Assembly (NCBI GenBank): GCA_017886205.1
Contig: JAFNEO010000021.1
Span: forward strand, 1 to 64,000
Direction of reading: 5' to 3'
From: Candidatus Aminicenantota bacterium
Lineage (GTDB): Bacteria > Acidobacteriota > Aminicenantia > Aminicenantales > UBA8522
DNA length: 64,000 bases
Part shown: one piece after another, positions 7,018-15,945 of the stretch
How the letters are laid out: every line of letters starts with the position of its first letter
Numbering within the stretch: the first letter of the stretch is position 1
The notes under the pieces: model-generated
The model's input: only the letters and a program-made list of their open reading frames with translations
Database searches by the model: none
Told to the model about the DNA's origin: nothing
Position numbers and translations under genes: made by a program

Positions 7018-9404
7018 TGACCCGACGGATCAGGCCTTCCTTGTTTCTTGTCATCCTGGCAGGGATCGCCGCTGTGGCTGTTCTTTTTTACCTTGTCCAG
7101 GTCAAGGGATTCTTAATGGGCAAGAAAGGGCCGGCGGCCGAGGTCGGCCGCTGGATCGCCCCCCTCAAGCCGTCCGACCTCAACGTCCTCTTTTTCACCC
7201 TCGATACAACCCGCGCCGACCATATCGGATGTTACGGCTATCCGCTGATCAAGACGCCCAACATCGACGGCTTGGCCGCAGAGGGGATCTTGTTTCAAAA
7301 CGCCACCGCGCAATGCCCGCTCACCTTGCCCTCCCATTCGTCCATGTTTACGGGGAGCTATCCGTTCTTCCACGGCGTCAGGGATAACGGCGGGTTCTAT
7401 CTGGAAGAGGATCAGGTGACACTGGCCGAGGTCTTGCGCCAGGCGGGATGGGCCACCAGCGCCTTTATCGGTGCCTTCGTCCTTGATTCCCGCTGGGGCG
7501 TCAATCAGGGTTTCGATTACTATTACGACAATTTCGATTTCGCCAAATACAAGAAGATCAGCCTGGATTCCGTCCAGAGGGAGGGCGGAGAAGTCATTAA
7601 GGCTTTTTTTGAGTGGTTCGAGAAGAACGCGCCACCTAGGTTTTTCAGCTGGATCCACCTCTATGACCCCCACACGCCCTATGAACCTCCCGAGCCCTAC
7701 AAGACTCAATATGAGGGACAGGAGTACGGCCTCTACGACGGCGAGATCGCCTATGCGGATTCCTTGATCGGCCGGGTCCTGGAGAGCCTCAGGGAAAAAG
7801 GCCTGCTGGAGAAAACGGTGGTCGTCGTCGTCGGAGACCATGGAGAGAGTCTGGGCGAGCACCATGAGAGCTCTCATGGATTCTTCATCTATGATGCCAC
7901 TGTCTCAGTTCCCATGATCATCCGGATTCCCTCGGCCGAACTCCGGGGAAAAACGATCGCCGCCCAAGTGCAAAACATCGACCTCATGCCCACTCTCTGT
8001 GAGATCCTGGGCCTTCCCGTGCCTAAGGCCGTTCAGGGACAAAGCCTTCTTCCTTTGATCGCGGGACGGAAGGCGGAACAGGATAGGGAAGCCTACAGTG
8101 AAAGTTTCTATCCCCGCTACCATTACGGCTGGAGCGAGCTCAAGAGCCTGCGGACCTCGAGATTCAAGTTTATCCTGGCGCCCCGGCCCGAACTCTATGA
8201 CCTGACCCTGGATCCCCGAGAAAGGGAAAATGTTTTCGGCCGCGAAAGCTCCGTGGCCGAAAAATTCGTCCGGCAGCTGGAGAGGCTGGAAGAAAAGATG
8301 TCCAGGAAGGGGGTCGAAGACAAGGGCCCTCAGCAGCTGGACGATGATTCCCGCGAGAAACTGATGGCCTTGGGTTACATCGGCGGGTTCACCTCCGGGG
8401 CGAAGCTGAACCAGACAGGTAACTTGGGCGATCCCAAGGACAAGATTATTCTCTACAACAAGATCAAGATGGCCGAGGGCGCGTCCTCAAACAGGGAATA
8501 TGAGGACGCCCTGACCATGCTCGACCAGGTGATCAAGCAGGACCCGGGGATCATGGAAGCCCGTCAGGTCCGAGCCAATATCTACCTGCAGCTCGACCGC
8601 GCCGAAGAGGCTGCGAAGGAGTGCAAGGAGGCCTTGAAGATCGACCCGGAATACAACGCGGCCGTCTTCACCCTGGCCCAAGCTTATAAAAAGCTAAAAA
8701 GGTATGATGAGGCCATCGCCGGGTTCGAGCGGGCCATCCAGCTCGATCCGAGAGACCCCAAACCGCATGTCAACCTGGGTGAGATCTTTCTGGAGACGAA
8801 AGACCTCGACAAGGCCATTGCCCATCTCGAGGAGGGCATCTCGATCGACCCCGAGCACAGCTCGCTGGCTCACAACAACCTGGGCGCCGCCTTGCTGGAA
8901 AAAAAGATGCTCGAGCGGGCCGAGAAAGAGCTCCTCCAAGCTTTGGAGATGAGGCCGCGCATCCCCGACGCCCATTACAACCTGGGGCTCCTCTATGAGG
9001 AGAAAGGAGACCCGAAGAGGGCGATGGAGGAATACAAAAAAGAGATCGAGATCCACCCGGGCGCTGACCCGGCTCATTTCAACCTCGCTCTTCTTTACGG
9101 GAAATTGGGGCTTTTGCGTGAGCAGGTCTATGAGCTCAAGGAGGCGATTGACGCGAACCAGGGTTTTGCCCGGGCCTATCTCTTCTTAGCCAAGGCCTAC
9201 CTCGACCTGAATGAGAACTTCGAGGAAGCGATGGGGCTGGCCAAGAAGGGGCTTGAGCTTGACCCGGAAGCCGAGTCCGCCCCCCTCGGCCATTATGTGC
9301 TGGCCGATATCTATAACCGGCTCGGCCGGTTGGCCGAGTACTCGACGGAGCTCCAGAAGGGCCGGGCGCTTGAACAGAAAATCAAGGGATCAAAAGGAAG
9401 CTAA
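7017..9404 (+). CDS. Membrane-anchored sulfatase-like hydrolase/transferase with TPR repeats
   Basis: 795 residues. An N-terminal membrane anchor (about 8-28) is followed by an alkaline-phosphatase-superfamily domain: metal-binding FFTLDTTRADHIGCYGYP, later GDHGESLGEHHESSHG. At least seven TPR repeats run from about residue 480 to the end. In sulfatases the key motif is C/S-x-P-S-R, whose Cys or Ser becomes formylglycine; here the aligned segment is TLPSHSSMFTG with Thr near residue 103, so true sulfatase activity is doubtful. A threonine nucleophile is typical of phosphoethanolamine and phosphoglycerol transferases of this superfamily. It is coupled to the kinase gene and ends in a stop overlap (CTAA, 9401-9404) with the convergent gene. 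Confidence 0.88.
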   Translation: MTRRIRPSLFLVILAGIAAVAVLFYLVQVKGFLMGKKGPAAEVGRWIAPLKPSDLNVLFFTLDTTRADHIGCYGYPLIKTPNIDGLAAEGILFQNATAQCPLTLPSHSSMFTGSYPFFHGVRDNGGFYLEEDQVTLAEVLRQAGWATSAFIGAFVLDSRWGVNQGFDYYYDNFDFAKYKKISLDSVQREGGEVIKAFFEWFEKNAPPRFFSWIHLYDPHTPYEPPEPYKTQYEGQEYGLYDGEIAYADSLIGRVLESLREKGLLEKTVVVVVGDHGESLGEHHESSHGFFIYDATVSVPMIIRIPSAELRGKTIAAQVQNIDLMPTLCEILGLPVPKAVQGQSLLPLIAGRKAEQDREAYSESFYPRYHYGWSELKSLRTSRFKFILAPRPELYDLTLDPRERENVFGRESSVAEKFVRQLERLEEKMSRKGVEDKGPQQLDDDSREKLMALGYIGGFTSGAKLNQTGNLGDPKDKIILYNKIKMAEGASSNREYEDALTMLDQVIKQDPGIMEARQVRANIYLQLDRAEEAAKECKEALKIDPEYNAAVFTLAQAYKKLKRYDEAIAGFERAIQLDPRDPKPHVNLGEIFLETKDLDKAIAHLEEGISIDPEHSSLAHNNLGAALLEKKMLERAEKELLQALEMRPRIPDAHYNLGLLYEEKGDPKRAMEEYKKEIEIHPGADPAHFNLALLYGKLGLLREQVYELKEAIDANQGFARAYLFLAKAYLDLNENFEEAMGLAKKGLELDPEAESAPLGHYVLADIYNRLGRLAEYSTELQKGRALEQKIKGSKGS

Positions 9405-9877
9405 CGGGCAGCCCCCGGTTCCTGGCCCAGGCTTCTCAAGATCTCTTTGGCCAGAGCGGCATTCTTGTTTTCCGAGTCCTTGACGATGAACTTCTCGAGG
9501 AGCTCTTTGGCTCTTGCCGTTTCCCCGGAACTGAGGTACTGGGCGCCCTCCAGGCGGCTCTCGGCATAACGCCGGCGGCTGTAGTACTCGGTCATGAATT
9601 CGTTTTCGGGCGTCCCGGGCGTTGCGTCCCGGACTTTCCAGAAAAGGGATTGAAATCTCTTCCGGCCCTCCTCCGTCTGAAGGCCTTTGAAGACGGTCCG
9701 TTCGTTCTTGGTCATAATCGGCTCAACCTCGTCCAGCCAGGTCTTCCAATAGCCGGGATTCTCCTGCGGTGAGGCGAGGAGACTCAGCAGGAGAAAAAAT
9801 CCAATTACGAGGAGAAGTCGAGATTGCGAGCAGGCGGACATGTATTCCGGGCGGCGCTTCCCGAGCCTGGTCTTCAC
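9401..9877 (-). CDS. Secreted GWxTD-domain protein
   Basis: 158 residues with a hydrophobic signal segment (LLLVIGFFLLLSLLAS) and then the GWxTD core, recognised by WLDEVEPIMTKNERTVFKGL, FWKVRDATPGTPENEF and YYSRRRYAE. The domain is common in Acidobacteriota and Bacteroidota; its function is not known. The gene begins (GTG 9877, or ATG 9841 just before the signal segment) three bases after the secA-like stop, so it belongs to the same transcript. The C-terminal 45 residues look like one helical repeat. The stop overlaps that of the convergent TPR gene. Confidence 0.75.
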   Translation of the reverse strand: MKTRLGKRRPEYMSACSQSRLLLVIGFFLLLSLLASPQENPGYWKTWLDEVEPIMTKNERTVFKGLQTEEGRKRFQSLFWKVRDATPGTPENEFMTEYYSRRRYAESRLEGAQYLSSGETARAKELLEKFIVKDSENKNAALAKEILRSLGQEPGAAR

Positions 9878-9880
9878 GGC

Positions 9881-12346
9881 CTACTTTTTTCGACGGCGCA
9901 GCCGCTTCATCAGAAGGGTGAAGACGAAAAGCGGTCCCCAGAAGGCCGCTGCGCCGACGGCGAAACCGAGGTTTTTTCCTTTCAAGAGCTCAACGCCCCA
10001 GCCGAACTGCTCCTCATTGACCAGGTAGGTCCAGGTCGATGTTGGGCCTTTGAGCCCCTCGGCGGCGAGGTCAACGGGTCCCTGCTTCTTGACCAGTTCT
10101 CTCAGGGTCTTGATTATGACTCTATCGGACTGCTTCTCCATCTCGGCGAAGGCGTCGGCAGCCCTATTATGGAACTCATGCAGAGGTTCCTTCCCGCCCA
10201 GGCTGACGATATGGATGCTCTCCCGGACATCGGCCAGCAAGGCCAGGTGGTCTGCCCAGCAACGGTCCAGATGAAAGAGCCTGACCTGCCTCAGGATTTC
10301 TCCCCAATCTTGAGGGCCGAACCGGGCGATTCCCCTGGCCTGGAGTGTTGGCGGGAGCCGGTTCTTCTCCCAGGTTGCATCGCGAGATAACAGGATGTTC
10401 TCCCTTTTTTGCTGGACGATCTTCCGCTGGCTCTCGATGAACTCGGAATACGACCGGAGGGTTTTCCGGACGTCAAAATTCTGGCCCTCGATGACCTTTT
10501 GGGCGTGGACGATGTCCCTCCGGATGACCGAGTCGTCCACTTCCTCGTCCTGCTTATCGAGGCGATAGCGGCTGAAAAACCTGGTCCGCAGCCCATAGCG
10601 CTCAAAGATCTCGTCCTCCAGGCTGATAAAGAAGCGGGATGATCCTGGATCGCCCTGGCGGCCGGAACGGCCCCGGAGCTGGCGGTCGATGCGCAGACTC
10701 TCGTGCCTGTTGGTGCCGATCACATACAGCCCGCCCAGTGCGGCAACCTCTTCCCGCTCCGCCTCGTTCCCGCCGCCGAGCCGGATGTCAGTGCCGCGGC
10801 CGGCCATGTTGGTCGAAATAGTGACGGCACAGAGCCGCCCGGCCTCGGCGATGATCTTGGCCTCGAGCTCGTCATTCCTGGCATTGAGGACATCGCAGTG
10901 GACGCCCGATTCCTTCAATGCCGTCGCCAGCTCTTCCGACTCCCGCACGCTCAACGTCCCGACCAAGATGGGGCGTCCTGAGGCATGGACATCCGCGATC
11001 TCCTGGATCAGGGCGCGTGTTTTCGCCTTTCTGTGCGTGAAAACGACATCCGGATGATCGACTCGGATACAGGGCCGGTGGGGCGGTATGGCGGCGACAT
11101 CAAGGCCGTAGAATTCCTCGAGCTCCGCGGCCGAGGGTTGAGCCGTGGCCGTCATCCCGCACAGCTGGGGATAGAGCCGGAAATAATGCTGGAGAGTGAT
11201 CGAGCCGAGGATGCGTCCCTCGGATCCGCGGAACAGGTTCTCTTTGGCCTCGACGGCCGCCTGGAGACCGTCCGGCCAATGGCGTTTCTCCATGATCCGT
11301 CCGGTGAATTCGTCCACGATCTCGATGCGTCCGTTCCTGACGATGTAGTCGACGTCGCGCTGGAGGAGGACTTCGGCGTGGAGGGCGCAATGAACCGCGG
11401 CCAAGAGCTGCTCGTTATGCGAAGAGTAGAGATCTCCGCAGCCGAGGGACTGCTCCAGCTTCTCCAGGCCGGCGTCGGTGGGAAAGACGTTGCTCTTTTC
11501 TTCATCCGTTTCATAGTCCCGGCCAGGGACCAGCCGGCGGATTAAAGGAGCGAGCCGTTCGGCGTCCGTGTTGAACTCACCCGCCGCCCCTGAGATGACC
11601 AACGGGATCCGGGCTTCGTCGACCAGGATCGAGTCGGCCTCATCCACCAGGGCCACATGGAAAGGCCGGTGGACGAGATCGTCCGTCTCGTGGGCGAGTT
11701 GGTCGCGGAGGAAATCGAACCCGGCTTCCTTGGCCGTTGCGTAGCTAACATCACAGGCATAGGCGCTCCGCTTTTCGGGCTTACTCATGCCTTCCCGGAC
11801 AAACCCGACGCTGAGTCCCAGGAGTCGGTAGATCGGTCCCATCCAGGCGGCGTCCCGCCGGGCCAGGTAATCGTTGAACGTTAAGATATGAACCCCCCGG
11901 CCTGTTAGTGCCTGGAGATAAGCGGGGAACACCGCCGCTAGCGTCTTGCCCTCGCCGGTGGGAAGCTCGGCGATCCTACGCTCCAGCATCGCCAGCCCCG
12001 CGACCATCTGGACATCATGGGGGACGAGCTCGATGGTCCGGCAGCAAGCCTCATAAACGAGCGCGAAGGCCTCGACCGCAGCTCTTTCGGGGTGAGGCTC
12101 CGACGCCACCCGAGCGCGGAGCTTCCGCGACAGCGCGCCGAGCTCAGCATCGGACGCGTGGTGAAGAGCGCTCTCTCTTCGGAAAGCATGAACTTGGTCG
12201 ATTGTCCTCCGGTGGGCGCTCAGGTTGATTTCGACAGGAATGCCGCGGGCTCTGTTGAAAGCGGCCCGGAATTTTATGGCCAGGCCGGGCTTATTCTTCA
12301 CGTCCGGCGCTTCTTTGGAATGATAAAAAGTTTTATTATTTCTCAC
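9881..12346 (-). CDS. SecA paralogue with C-terminal membrane tail
   Basis: 821 residues of SecA type: Walker A LPTGEGKT (near residue 130), LTFNDYLARRD, Walker B LVDEADSILVDEARIPL, the second motor domain with TNMAGRGTDIRLGG and RQLRGRSGRQGDPGSS, and the helical scaffold WADHLALLADVRESI. The usual C-terminal zinc finger and linker are absent. In their place is a hydrophobic stretch, LGFAVGAAAFWGPLFVFTLL, followed by KRLRRRKK, which should anchor the protein in the membrane. The start is GTG with GAGGAGGAG just upstream. I infer an accessory SecA (SecA2-like) specialised for some exported proteins; the housekeeping copy is probably elsewhere. Confidence 0.87.
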   Translation of the reverse strand: MRNNKTFYHSKEAPDVKNKPGLAIKFRAAFNRARGIPVEINLSAHRRTIDQVHAFRRESALHHASDAELGALSRKLRARVASEPHPERAAVEAFALVYEACCRTIELVPHDVQMVAGLAMLERRIAELPTGEGKTLAAVFPAYLQALTGRGVHILTFNDYLARRDAAWMGPIYRLLGLSVGFVREGMSKPEKRSAYACDVSYATAKEAGFDFLRDQLAHETDDLVHRPFHVALVDEADSILVDEARIPLVISGAAGEFNTDAERLAPLIRRLVPGRDYETDEEKSNVFPTDAGLEKLEQSLGCGDLYSSHNEQLLAAVHCALHAEVLLQRDVDYIVRNGRIEIVDEFTGRIMEKRHWPDGLQAAVEAKENLFRGSEGRILGSITLQHYFRLYPQLCGMTATAQPSAAELEEFYGLDVAAIPPHRPCIRVDHPDVVFTHRKAKTRALIQEIADVHASGRPILVGTLSVRESEELATALKESGVHCDVLNARNDELEAKIIAEAGRLCAVTISTNMAGRGTDIRLGGGNEAEREEVAALGGLYVIGTNRHESLRIDRQLRGRSGRQGDPGSSRFFISLEDEIFERYGLRTRFFSRYRLDKQDEEVDDSVIRRDIVHAQKVIEGQNFDVRKTLRSYSEFIESQRKIVQQKRENILLSRDATWEKNRLPPTLQARGIARFGPQDWGEILRQVRLFHLDRCWADHLALLADVRESIHIVSLGGKEPLHEFHNRAADAFAEMEKQSDRVIIKTLRELVKKQGPVDLAAEGLKGPTSTWTYLVNEEQFGWGVELLKGKNLGFAVGAAAFWGPLFVFTLLMKRLRRRKK

Positions 12347-12404
12347 TCAAGTCTCCTCCTCAAATGGGAATCATAGTTCATCCAGGCGGAAAGAGGGGAA
12401 GAGT

Positions 12405-12632
12405 CTAGAAAGGCGGGCTTCGGAAGGATGGCGGCGCCAAGAGACAGAAGCGGAGGACTGGGTTCTCGAGCGGTTTTGCCCGGAAGAGGACAAGGAAGAG
12501 GTGAGCGAAAACGGCGGGAAGAACGATGAACAGAAGAGGGAAGAAGAGAGAGACCGAGACGGCGGCCAATAGAAGTAGAAAATAGCGCGGCCAAAACGCG
12601 TCTCGAGTTCTGAAAAAGCACATTTCGCTCAC
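12405..12632 (-). CDS. Small hydrophobic protein, unknown
   Basis: A 75-residue frame with one long hydrophobic region (YFLLLLAAVSVSLFFPLLFI and onward to VFAHLFLVLF), likely two membrane helices. Its GTG start overlaps the stop of the alpha-oxoamine synthase gene by four bases (GTGA), which favours coupled translation. No family recognised. It lies between the synthase and the secA-like gene. Moderate doubt whether it is expressed. Confidence 0.5.
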   Translation of the reverse strand: MSEMCFFRTRDAFWPRYFLLLLAAVSVSLFFPLLFIVLPAVFAHLFLVLFRAKPLENPVLRFCLLAPPSFRSPPF

Positions 12633-13903
12633 ATGGCCAGGTGGAGCTCTTCCTTGACCTCTCTGAAGGTCTCCAGGACTTTGTCCAGGTGGGCGTCGGT
12701 GTGGGTGGCCATGTAGCTCGTCCGGAGAATGGCCGAATTGGGAGGGACAGCCGGAGGCAAGGCCACATTCGTATATATCCCCGCATCGAACAGGATCTTC
12801 CAGGCCCTGATGGTGCTGAATTGGTCGCCGATGACGATGGGGATGATCGGGGTCTGGCTGGGGCCGATATTGTATCCCATGGCCCTGAGTTCAATCCTCA
12901 TCCTCTCGCCGACCTGAGTAAGTCTTTGGACCCGTTCAGGCTCCTTCTCGATGACGTCGAGGCAGGCGAGGACCGTGGCGACGTTCGCCGGAGGCAGGCT
13001 GGCGCTGAAAATAAAGGTCCGGGAGAAATGCTGGATCCAGTGGATGGCCTCTTTGGGTCCGGCGATGAATCCCCCGACGGACGCCAATGACTTGCTGAAC
13101 GTCCCCATGACAAGGTCCACATCCCCAACGCAGTTGAAGTGCTGGGCCGTGCCGCGGCCGCCCCCGAGGACTCCCAGGGAATGAGCGTCGTCGACCATGA
13201 GCCGCGCTCCGTAGGCGCGGCAGAGGGGGATGATGTCGGGCAGGGGAGCGATATCCCCCCCCATGCTGAACACCCCATCGACGATGACCAGCTTGGCGGG
13301 CTCGGCCGGGCAGGATTTCAGGATTTTCTCCAGGTCGGCCGGGTCGTTGTGTCGATAATGGCGGGGGTGGATACCTTTCTGGACCTTGGCCTGCCGGACG
13401 CCGTCGACGATGCTCGCATGAACCTCTTTATCTGTGATGATGATATCTCCCCGGTCGACGATTGCCGGGATCGTGCCGAGGTTGACCTGGAAGCCAGTGC
13501 TATAGACGAGGGCCGCCTCCTGGCCGACAAATTTCGCCAACCTCTCCTCGAGTTCCAGGTGCATTTCCAGCGTGCCGTTGAGGAATCGAGATCCCGTGCA
13601 GCTCGTCCCATACTTGCGGACGGCTTCAATGGCCGCCTCCTTAACCCGGGGATGGATGGTCAGGCCGAGATAATTGTTCGAGCCGATCATGATGAATGTC
13701 TTCCCTTTGATGACGGCCTCCGGTCCCTCTGCCTGCTCGATGGGGATGAAATACGGATACAGGCCCAGACTTTGGGCGGTCCGGGGGTTGGTCGGGTAAC
13801 CGTATTTCTGGGCACATTCTGGGTCTGAGTAGAAACCGATGCACTTCTCAAAAAGGTCCATCGTTCTCTCCTTTCGTTTCTGGTGACGGGTCAGACAGGT
13901 CAC
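12629..13903 (-). CDS. Serine palmitoyltransferase-like alpha-oxoamine synthase
   Basis: A 424-residue PLP enzyme. Motifs: IGSNNYLGLTIHP, TSCTGSRFLNGTLEMHLELE, STGFQVNLG, VDGVFSMGGDIAPLP, DDAHSLGVLG and the PLP-lysine segment GTFSKSLASVGGF (Lys near 268). The SRFLNGTL and FSTGFQVNLG pattern and the PPAVPPN-like C-terminal stretch match serine palmitoyltransferases of Bacteroides and Sphingobacterium more than Kbl or BioF, with an N-terminal extension of about 30 residues (GLYPYFIPIE) as in those enzymes. The likely reaction is serine plus a fatty acyl thioester to 3-keto-sphinganine. It overlaps the DUF362 gene upstream by four bases. Substrate not proven by sequence. Confidence 0.83.
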   Translation of the reverse strand: MTCLTRHQKRKERTMDLFEKCIGFYSDPECAQKYGYPTNPRTAQSLGLYPYFIPIEQAEGPEAVIKGKTFIMIGSNNYLGLTIHPRVKEAAIEAVRKYGTSCTGSRFLNGTLEMHLELEERLAKFVGQEAALVYSTGFQVNLGTIPAIVDRGDIIITDKEVHASIVDGVRQAKVQKGIHPRHYRHNDPADLEKILKSCPAEPAKLVIVDGVFSMGGDIAPLPDIIPLCRAYGARLMVDDAHSLGVLGGGRGTAQHFNCVGDVDLVMGTFSKSLASVGGFIAGPKEAIHWIQHFSRTFIFSASLPPANVATVLACLDVIEKEPERVQRLTQVGERMRIELRAMGYNIGPSQTPIIPIVIGDQFSTIRAWKILFDAGIYTNVALPPAVPPNSAILRTSYMATHTDAHLDKVLETFREVKEELHLAM

Positions 13904-15018
13904 CCTGGTGACGGACGCAGAGCTCCTTTTTCACGGTACTCCTGGAAGAGCCGTCCCCAACCGGACTCGGCGAGCCACCTCTTGGCCACGCGCTTTTCCC
14001 GGAGTGGCCAGTGAACTACATCGTGATAGATATAGGAGTACAAAGTCAAGAGGTAGAGAAGCGGAGGCCGGGTCAGCAGCTTCTGGAAGATGCGGGTGGG
14101 GCCGAACCAAGTGAACCAGCCAGCCAACCGATGGAAGGACCGGCCGACCCGAAAGTCCCAGCTTTGTTGAGCCAGGCTCGTGTCGCCCACGATCTCGATT
14201 TCCTCGGGGCGTCCGATGCCCAGTCCGGCCTCGTGGGCCAGTTTGATGTATTTGATGCTCATCGGGTCGAAGCCCATCAACTTGGCAGCGACGGCGTCTA
14301 TGGCCACTTGATCTGCGCTGGCCAGGAGGACGTCCTTGGTGACCGGCTTCATGATCCGCGGCCCCGGTCCGTTGCCGGCCGTGGTGCCGTCCATGATGCA
14401 GAAGAGCCCCGGATGGATTTCTTTTTGAATGGCCAGGAGGTCGACCAGGGTTTCATGGATGAACGTGTGAGTGTAATGGCGCTTGTGGGTCAGCAGCCCG
14501 CCGAAAGCGTTCTTCATGGCGCCGGTCGTGGTCGTATAAATGTGGCACTTGACCGTGGGCAGGTGGACCATGTTCTTGCCGACGAAGTACTCGGGGATTC
14601 GGATTCTGTTCTTAAAGACCTTGTCCAGGACGAGCATTCTGCTTTTAGGAGTGTGGACGATCCATTTCATGTCCTCTTTCTTGAAATTGAAGAGCACTCC
14701 GACGCCGTGGGCTTCAAAGATCGGCCGGTAGCCGTTGAGGTCTTCTCCCTTGTAGGCATTCGTGACCTCGGTCTTGTTCTGGACGCAGGAGAGGGAGGAG
14801 AAGCCATTTTTCTTCAGGGCGAGGATCGTTCCTTCGAGCTGCCAGGGTGTTGTGTTCGCTGAGGGAAAGGGATAATGCCAGGAAATATTGTCTTTCAGGA
14901 TGGTCGGAACGGCCTTGTCAAGGGACTTGGGTCCGTCGGCGAGTTCGAAAAGCCGGCCGATATCATCGAGCACGCCGGTTGGAGAGGTCTTCAGGAGAGC
15001 GACTTTTGCCTTGCTCAA
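13900..15018 (-). CDS. DUF362 family protein
   Basis: 372 residues of the DUF362 family, with NMVHLPTVKCH, TGAMKNAFGG and the DGTTAGNGPGPR segment. Unlike many members it has no attached ferredoxin-type cysteine clusters. The start is TTG at 15018 with GGAGAGGG about seven bases upstream. The ATG of the synthase overlaps its stop (ATGA), so the two form an operon. Function unknown; the coupling suggests a part in the same lipid or aminoketone pathway, which is inference. Confidence 0.8.
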   Translation of the reverse strand: MSKAKVALLKTSPTGVLDDIGRLFELADGPKSLDKAVPTILKDNISWHYPFPSANTTPWQLEGTILALKKNGFSSLSCVQNKTEVTNAYKGEDLNGYRPIFEAHGVGVLFNFKKEDMKWIVHTPKSRMLVLDKVFKNRIRIPEYFVGKNMVHLPTVKCHIYTTTTGAMKNAFGGLLTHKRHYTHTFIHETLVDLLAIQKEIHPGLFCIMDGTTAGNGPGPRIMKPVTKDVLLASADQVAIDAVAAKLMGFDPMSIKYIKLAHEAGLGIGRPEEIEIVGDTSLAQQSWDFRVGRSFHRLAGWFTWFGPTRIFQKLLTRPPLLYLLTLYSYIYHDVVHWPLREKRVAKRWLAESGWGRLFQEYREKGALRPSPG

Positions 15019-15045
15019 ATCAATCCCTCTCCTTAGGGCAAAAAC

Positions 15046-15870
15046 CTACTCGGTCTGGGCCAGCTTCACATCCACCCAGAACGAATACTTCTTCGGGCCC
15101 CCCGGCCCCGTGGAAAGAGAGCCCTCGTAGGTTCCCGTCGCTGTTTCCTTGGCCATATCGGATCCGGTCCCGGTGCCGCGGGTCTGCCCTCTCATCGTCT
15201 CTTTCATCTCCTTGGTCATCCCGCCCCATTCGAACCCGATTTTGATGTCCTCTCCCGGCTCCGTTCCGATCCCGGCCGGATGAACCTCCCGGGAGGCCAG
15301 GGGAATCCGGAATTCATAGAGGACTAGGTTTTGCTGTCTCCCGATCCTGAAACCGGGCAGGTCGATCTCCTGGATAGGAGCGGCGGGGAAAATGTCTTCT
15401 CCTTTTTTATTAACCGCGGTTGCCGCAAAGATGATAAACTGCGGCTTATTCTTTAGCTCCAGTTTTCTTTCTTCCGTAAGCGGCTGCCCCATTTTTTCCA
15501 TGTAATCGATGAGCTGCTCTCCGTTGACAGTCTTTTTGACAAACCTGACGCCCCAATCCTTGTCTTTCTTGCCCAAGGTGTTGGCATACAGGGTGATTCC
15601 CGTCATATCAATGGAGCTGAGGAACTTGGGTTCCTTGAAAATGAACAGGACGTAGAGGTTGCGACCATCGTTCCGGAAGGCATAATCTACCCCGACGCTT
15701 TTTTCAAAGGCCATGGCATCTCCCTGCCATTCCTCGCTCTGGCCGTCGATCTGAGGAGGGGATGCCGTCCAGGTGCTCTGGACGATATTCTCGGCCGGAA
15801 GAGAAATCGAGAAAAAAAGGAAAACCGCGGCGACCTGAATAAGTCCCAGGATGAGCTTATTTTTTATCAT
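15046..15870 (-). CDS. Secreted protein with CBM9-like domain
   Basis: 274 residues with a signal peptide (ILGLIQVAAVFLFFSISLPAE). The region from about 30 on (ASPPQIDGQSEEWQG ... VDYAFRNDGRNLYVLFIF) is the beta-sandwich pattern seen in CBM9-like domains and at the N-terminus of DUF5916 proteins. The C-terminal quarter is low in complexity (RGQTRGTGTGSDMAKETATG). It precedes the DUF362 gene by 27 bp on the same strand. No enzymatic motif seen. Confidence 0.65.
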   Translation of the reverse strand: MIKNKLILGLIQVAAVFLFFSISLPAENIVQSTWTASPPQIDGQSEEWQGDAMAFEKSVGVDYAFRNDGRNLYVLFIFKEPKFLSSIDMTGITLYANTLGKKDKDWGVRFVKKTVNGEQLIDYMEKMGQPLTEERKLELKNKPQFIIFAATAVNKKGEDIFPAAPIQEIDLPGFRIGRQQNLVLYEFRIPLASREVHPAGIGTEPGEDIKIGFEWGGMTKEMKETMRGQTRGTGTGSDMAKETATGTYEGSLSTGPGGPKKYSFWVDVKLAQTE

Positions 15871-15945
15871 TATAGCTACCTCCGATTCACCACTATTTTA
15901 CAGCAAATATCATGCCAAGAAAAGGCCATAAGCGATGACTCGTCT

